Positions 61,248 through 64,000 of a stretch of DNA of 64,000 nt are shown here, one piece after another. Within the stretch, counting starts at the first letter, position 1. Every line of letters begins with the position of its first letter. Origin of the DNA: Chelatococcus composti (lineage in GTDB: Bacteria > Pseudomonadota > Alphaproteobacteria > Rhizobiales > Beijerinckiaceae); contig NZ_JACHEH010000002.1 in NCBI RefSeq assembly GCF_014201415.1, positions 310,001 to 374,000 of the forward strand, written 5' to 3'. The notes beneath the pieces were generated by a model. That model saw only the letters and a list, made by a program, of their open reading frames with translations, made no database searches and was not told the origin of the DNA. A program made the translations under genes and the position numbers.

Positions 61248-63797
61248 TCACGATCCCTCGATCATGTCGGCCTCCGCTTGCGGCTGCACCAGCCCGGTGC
61301 GCGAGAAACGGACGGTGCGGTCGAGGCAGTCCTCCGGCAGGCCCGGCGGCAGCACAGCGATCAGGCTGCGGCCGTCAAGGCCACGGTGCAGGCGGTCGAT
61401 CAGCGCCTCGGCGCCGGCACGTGTCATGCCCTCGAAGATATGGCTGACCACGAGCACGCCCGGCTCGCGCGCCAGGCAGCGGACGAGATCGACGAGCCGC
61501 TCCGGCACCGGCGAGGCGAGCCCCTTGCGCGGCCCGACGCGGGCGGAGAGCCCGAGGCGCAGCACCTCGGCGTCGAGATCAAGCGAGGCGAGCACGCGCC
61601 GCACCGCGGCGTGAACCCGTTCCTCCGCACCTGCGATGTCATAGGCCACGCGGCCGAAAAGCAGGTTGTCGCTGAGCGAGGCTGCGCTGCAAAGTCGCTC
61701 CGGATCCCAGAACTCGATGGCCGGCGCGAGTCCGGGCGGCAAAAGGCGCGCGAAGGTGCGCCGGGCGGCGAGAATGCGCGCCTCCAGCGCCTCGTCGAGC
61801 AGCCCGAGGCGATGCCGCGTCTCGACGTAGCGCAGGGCGAGCGCGATGAGCAGATCGCGGTCCCCGGCCTGCTCGTTGCGCCGGCGCTGTACGCGGCGGG
61901 CAATCAGGCTCTCGTAGCGGCCACGCTCCTCCGCGCTGAAGAAGGCGAAGCGCTCGACCAGCGCATTGTCGTCGGGAATGCCCGCGAACATCTCCACCAT
62001 CTGGGTGGCGATGGCCAGCCCCATGTCCGCGAGCGGCCGCGTCAGCTCCTCGGCCTCCAGCACCGCCCTGAGGAAGGGATTGCGGGCGAGGCGCCGCTCC
62101 TCGAAGGTGTCGCCCACCGGCACGCCGAAGAGAATGTTCTCCGCCACCGTGCCGTGGCGGTTGTAGCGCTCGGCAGCAAAGGGATCGACAAGATCCTCGA
62201 TGCCGGCGGAGGCGAGTTCCGTGCGCACGGCGCGGCGGGCGTCGGCGATGAACGGGGCGAGGCGTGCCGCCGCGTGGGTGCCCACTGCACCGTTGAGGCC
62301 TAGGCTGTAGACCTCGGCGTCGACCCCCACGAGCTTGAGCGAGGCTATCAGCCGGTCATCCCAGGCCTCGCTGTCCCGCGTCAGCTCCGGCGGCGCGCCA
62401 TAGGTGAGGTTTTCCCTCAGGCTGCCGTCGAGCATGACCGGCTCGGCACCGGCATAGGCGATGACGGACGCCCTGTAGTCGTCGGACATGTCGCGCAGGT
62501 CGACGCCGTCCACGAGGACCCGCCCTGCCGCGGGATCAAGCGCCCCGGCGAGGACGGCGGCGAACACGTCCGTCCCCGACCCCGGCGGCCCGACGAGGGC
62601 GATGTGCGCCGGCAGGTCGAGGGCGATGTCGACGCCTTCGAGCCTCTGGCCAGTATGCGCGTCGAAGGCCGCGAGCCCTTCGACGGAGATGCGCTGCGGC
62701 GTGGACTGCGGAAGGCGCGCCGACCGCTCGCGCCGGTCGGCACGCGCGTTGAGGCTGCCGACAGCGCGGGCCATCTCCTCGAGCGCCGCCCGGCCGTCGT
62801 ACTGCCCGGAGAGCCAGCGCATGACCGCGTCGACCGGCCGCAGCATCAGAAAGGCGGCGAAAAGTCCGGCCACGAAGGCGCCGGGAGTCAGGACGCGCTC
62901 GGCGGCGAGATTGCCGGCGATGACGATGAAGAGCGCCGGCAGGCCGTAGCGCACGACGGCGACGAGCGCCTGCCGGGCGACATGACGCCGTGCCCCTGCC
63001 GCCAGCCGGCCGGACTGGCGCGCCAGCATGGCGTTGAAGGCGCCGAACTCCGCCTGCCCCGTGCCGTGGACGCGAATGGCCGGCAGCCGCCGGGCCGTTT
63101 CCTCGGCCATGCGCCCCGCCTCGCGGTTGTTCTCGCGTGCGACGAGGCCCGCGGCTGCCCGCGCCTCCTGGAGCGGCCGCATCAGCGCGGCCGCGGCAAT
63201 GGCCCCGCCGAGGAAGAGAAGCCCGATCCACAGATGCTGCACGAAGCCGAACACGTGGATGACGACGATTTCCGCACCGGCGGCGAGCGGCACGGCCAGC
63301 GCCTCGCCCAGTGCCGGGGCGAGGCGGCCGACCCCTTCGCCAATCTGCCGCGCCGCGGTCTCCGCCTCGTCCTGCGCCGAGGGCCGGGCCGTCACGATGC
63401 GCCTGAACATGTCCTGCCGCAGCCCGTTCGCGGCCCGGCGCGACACCGCCGCCGCCAGAAGGGCGACAAGCGCCCTCAGCGCCACCTGCAGGAGGATGAG
63501 GGCAAGGAGCGTGGCGACGGCAGCCGTCAGATAGAGATCACGGCCAAGAGGGATGCCCTCGGACAGGACGATACTGCCGCCGCCGAGGACTCGCGGCAGC
63601 CCGAAGGAAAGGCGCAGAAACGGCACTCGCGCATCAGCACCGGCGAAACGCCCGCCGATGACGACGTCGTCGATCAGGGTCGCCAGGACGAAAAGGAAGA
63701 GAAAGACCGCTCCCGCCAGAAGGAGACCGACAAAGGCGATCCCCAGGTTGGGGCCCCGGCTGCTGCGCCAGGAAAGTCTTATGGGATCGCGTTCCAT
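61248..63797 (-). CDS. ABC-exporter-like protein with lost ATPase motifs
   Basis: Protein of 849 residues. Residues 1 to about 340 are six-helix exporter membrane domains. The ATPase part starts near 370 but the P-loop reads GPPGSGTD (403-410) with Thr409 in place of Lys. The LSGGQ signature is replaced by LASPVPERL (about 760-768), and Walker B reads VLVVSHIFEG with Ser and His for Asp and Glu. About 250 extra residues separate the two halves. Three segments read like the region after the Q-loop: SLRENLTYG (459-467), TVAENILFG (550-558) and SLSDNLLFG (707-715). ATP hydrolysis is unlikely, so a structural or sensing role is possible. The open frame itself is intact. Confidence 0.8.
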   Translation of the reverse strand: MERDPIRLSWRSSRGPNLGIAFVGLLLAGAVFLFLFVLATLIDDVVIGGRFAGADARVPFLRLSFGLPRVLGGGSIVLSEGIPLGRDLYLTAAVATLLALILLQVALRALVALLAAAVSRRAANGLRQDMFRRIVTARPSAQDEAETAARQIGEGVGRLAPALGEALAVPLAAGAEIVVIHVFGFVQHLWIGLLFLGGAIAAAALMRPLQEARAAAGLVARENNREAGRMAEETARRLPAIRVHGTGQAEFGAFNAMLARQSGRLAAGARRHVARQALVAVVRYGLPALFIVIAGNLAAERVLTPGAFVAGLFAAFLMLRPVDAVMRWLSGQYDGRAALEEMARAVGSLNARADRRERSARLPQSTPQRISVEGLAAFDAHTGQRLEGVDIALDLPAHIALVGPPGSGTDVFAAVLAGALDPAAGRVLVDGVDLRDMSDDYRASVIAYAGAEPVMLDGSLRENLTYGAPPELTRDSEAWDDRLIASLKLVGVDAEVYSLGLNGAVGTHAAARLAPFIADARRAVRTELASAGIEDLVDPFAAERYNRHGTVAENILFGVPVGDTFEERRLARNPFLRAVLEAEELTRPLADMGLAIATQMVEMFAGIPDDNALVERFAFFSAEERGRYESLIARRVQRRRNEQAGDRDLLIALALRYVETRHRLGLLDEALEARILAARRTFARLLPPGLAPAIEFWDPERLCSAASLSDNLLFGRVAYDIAGAEERVHAAVRRVLASLDLDAEVLRLGLSARVGPRKGLASPVPERLVDLVRCLAREPGVLVVSHIFEGMTRAGAEALIDRLHRGLDGRSLIAVLPPGLPEDCLDRTVRFSRTGLVQPQAEADMIEGS

Positions 63798-64000
63798 GTT
63801 TCTCCGGCAGCCAGTGGCGGGCCCGGTACGGCAACCCGCAGACCGTACTGAGCTTTGCGGTCAGATTGAACCGCTTTTCCGTAAAGAAGTCGCTGCCATG
63901 GTTAGAACGACCAGGCAGTCCCGCCCAAAGCATCACCGCGCACGGCTTGCCATGGATCGCCGTGTTGTGTCCTCCTTCACGTCAAGAACGACCGGCCTTG

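Noticed and set aside
63898-64000. Possible start of a plus-strand gene running off the window
   Set aside because: Only about 34 codons are visible, with no ribosome site or family signature, so it cannot be supported.

Overview
This window is a stretch of GC-rich (about 70% by eye) bacterial chromosome with long, tightly packed genes. It most likely comes from an alphaproteobacterium of the Rhizobiales (Hyphomicrobiales). The evidence is a DivL-type kinase with tyrosine at the phospho-acceptor site next to ahcY, irr divergent from fabA-fabB-fabI, a TsaE-sugar kinase fusion followed by a MurU-like gene and addB-addA-trxA, a fused allantoinase/OHCU decarboxylase, and aerobic-type cobalamin genes. 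No phage, transposon, CRISPR array or plasmid gene is visible. I cannot name the genus.

Layout. 0-6 kb: the tail of an ABC exporter, a Nudix hydrolase, a HerA-like ATPase, AmpG, a YeiH-family exporter and an SMP-30 lactonase. 6-9 kb: exbB-exbD-tonB, with an iron-type operator candidate in front. 9-13 kb: an iron-type alcohol dehydrogenase, an unknown small protein, a diguanylate cyclase and the fused purine-catabolism enzyme. 13.4 kb: tRNA-Leu(CAG). 13.7-18.4 kb: hrcA, the remains of an Lrp-type regulator, lepA and an NDUFA9-like protein. 18.4-24.2 kb: EI24/CysZ-like protein, TRAP binding protein, OpgC, YiiX-like amidase, D-2-hydroxyacid dehydrogenase and an SH3 protein. 24.2-28.2 kb: the coupled trehalose operon otsB-GH15-otsA. 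28.2-31.7 kb: irr facing fabA-fabB-fabI.

31.7-34.1 kb: a DsbA-like thiol oxidoreductase, a chimeric receiver/outer-membrane remnant and an MFS pump. 34.2-47.8 kb: ahcY (with promoter, operator and terminator), then divL, tsaE-amgK, murU, addB, addA and trxA. 47.9-55.6 kb: cobalamin synthesis (cobU, cobO, cobQ) and uptake (a cobalamin riboswitch ahead of btuB-btuC-btuD, with btuF divergent). 55.6-60.2 kb: a TetR regulator and a three-gene module that probably makes and loads an N-acetyl-6-deoxyhexosamine on undecaprenyl phosphate. 60.3-63.8 kb: a metallo-beta-lactamase-fold hydrolase and a large ABC-exporter-like protein whose ATPase motifs are lost.

Links between genes. The TonB system at 6.5-9 kb would energise the BtuB receptor at 52 kb. 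AmpG, AmgK and MurU are three steps of one peptidoglycan-recycling route. Irr is the likely controller of the exbB promoter. The most unusual objects are the motif-less ABC protein, the receiver/beta-barrel chimera, the broken Lrp gene, and several unassigned palindromes or repeats in promoter regions.
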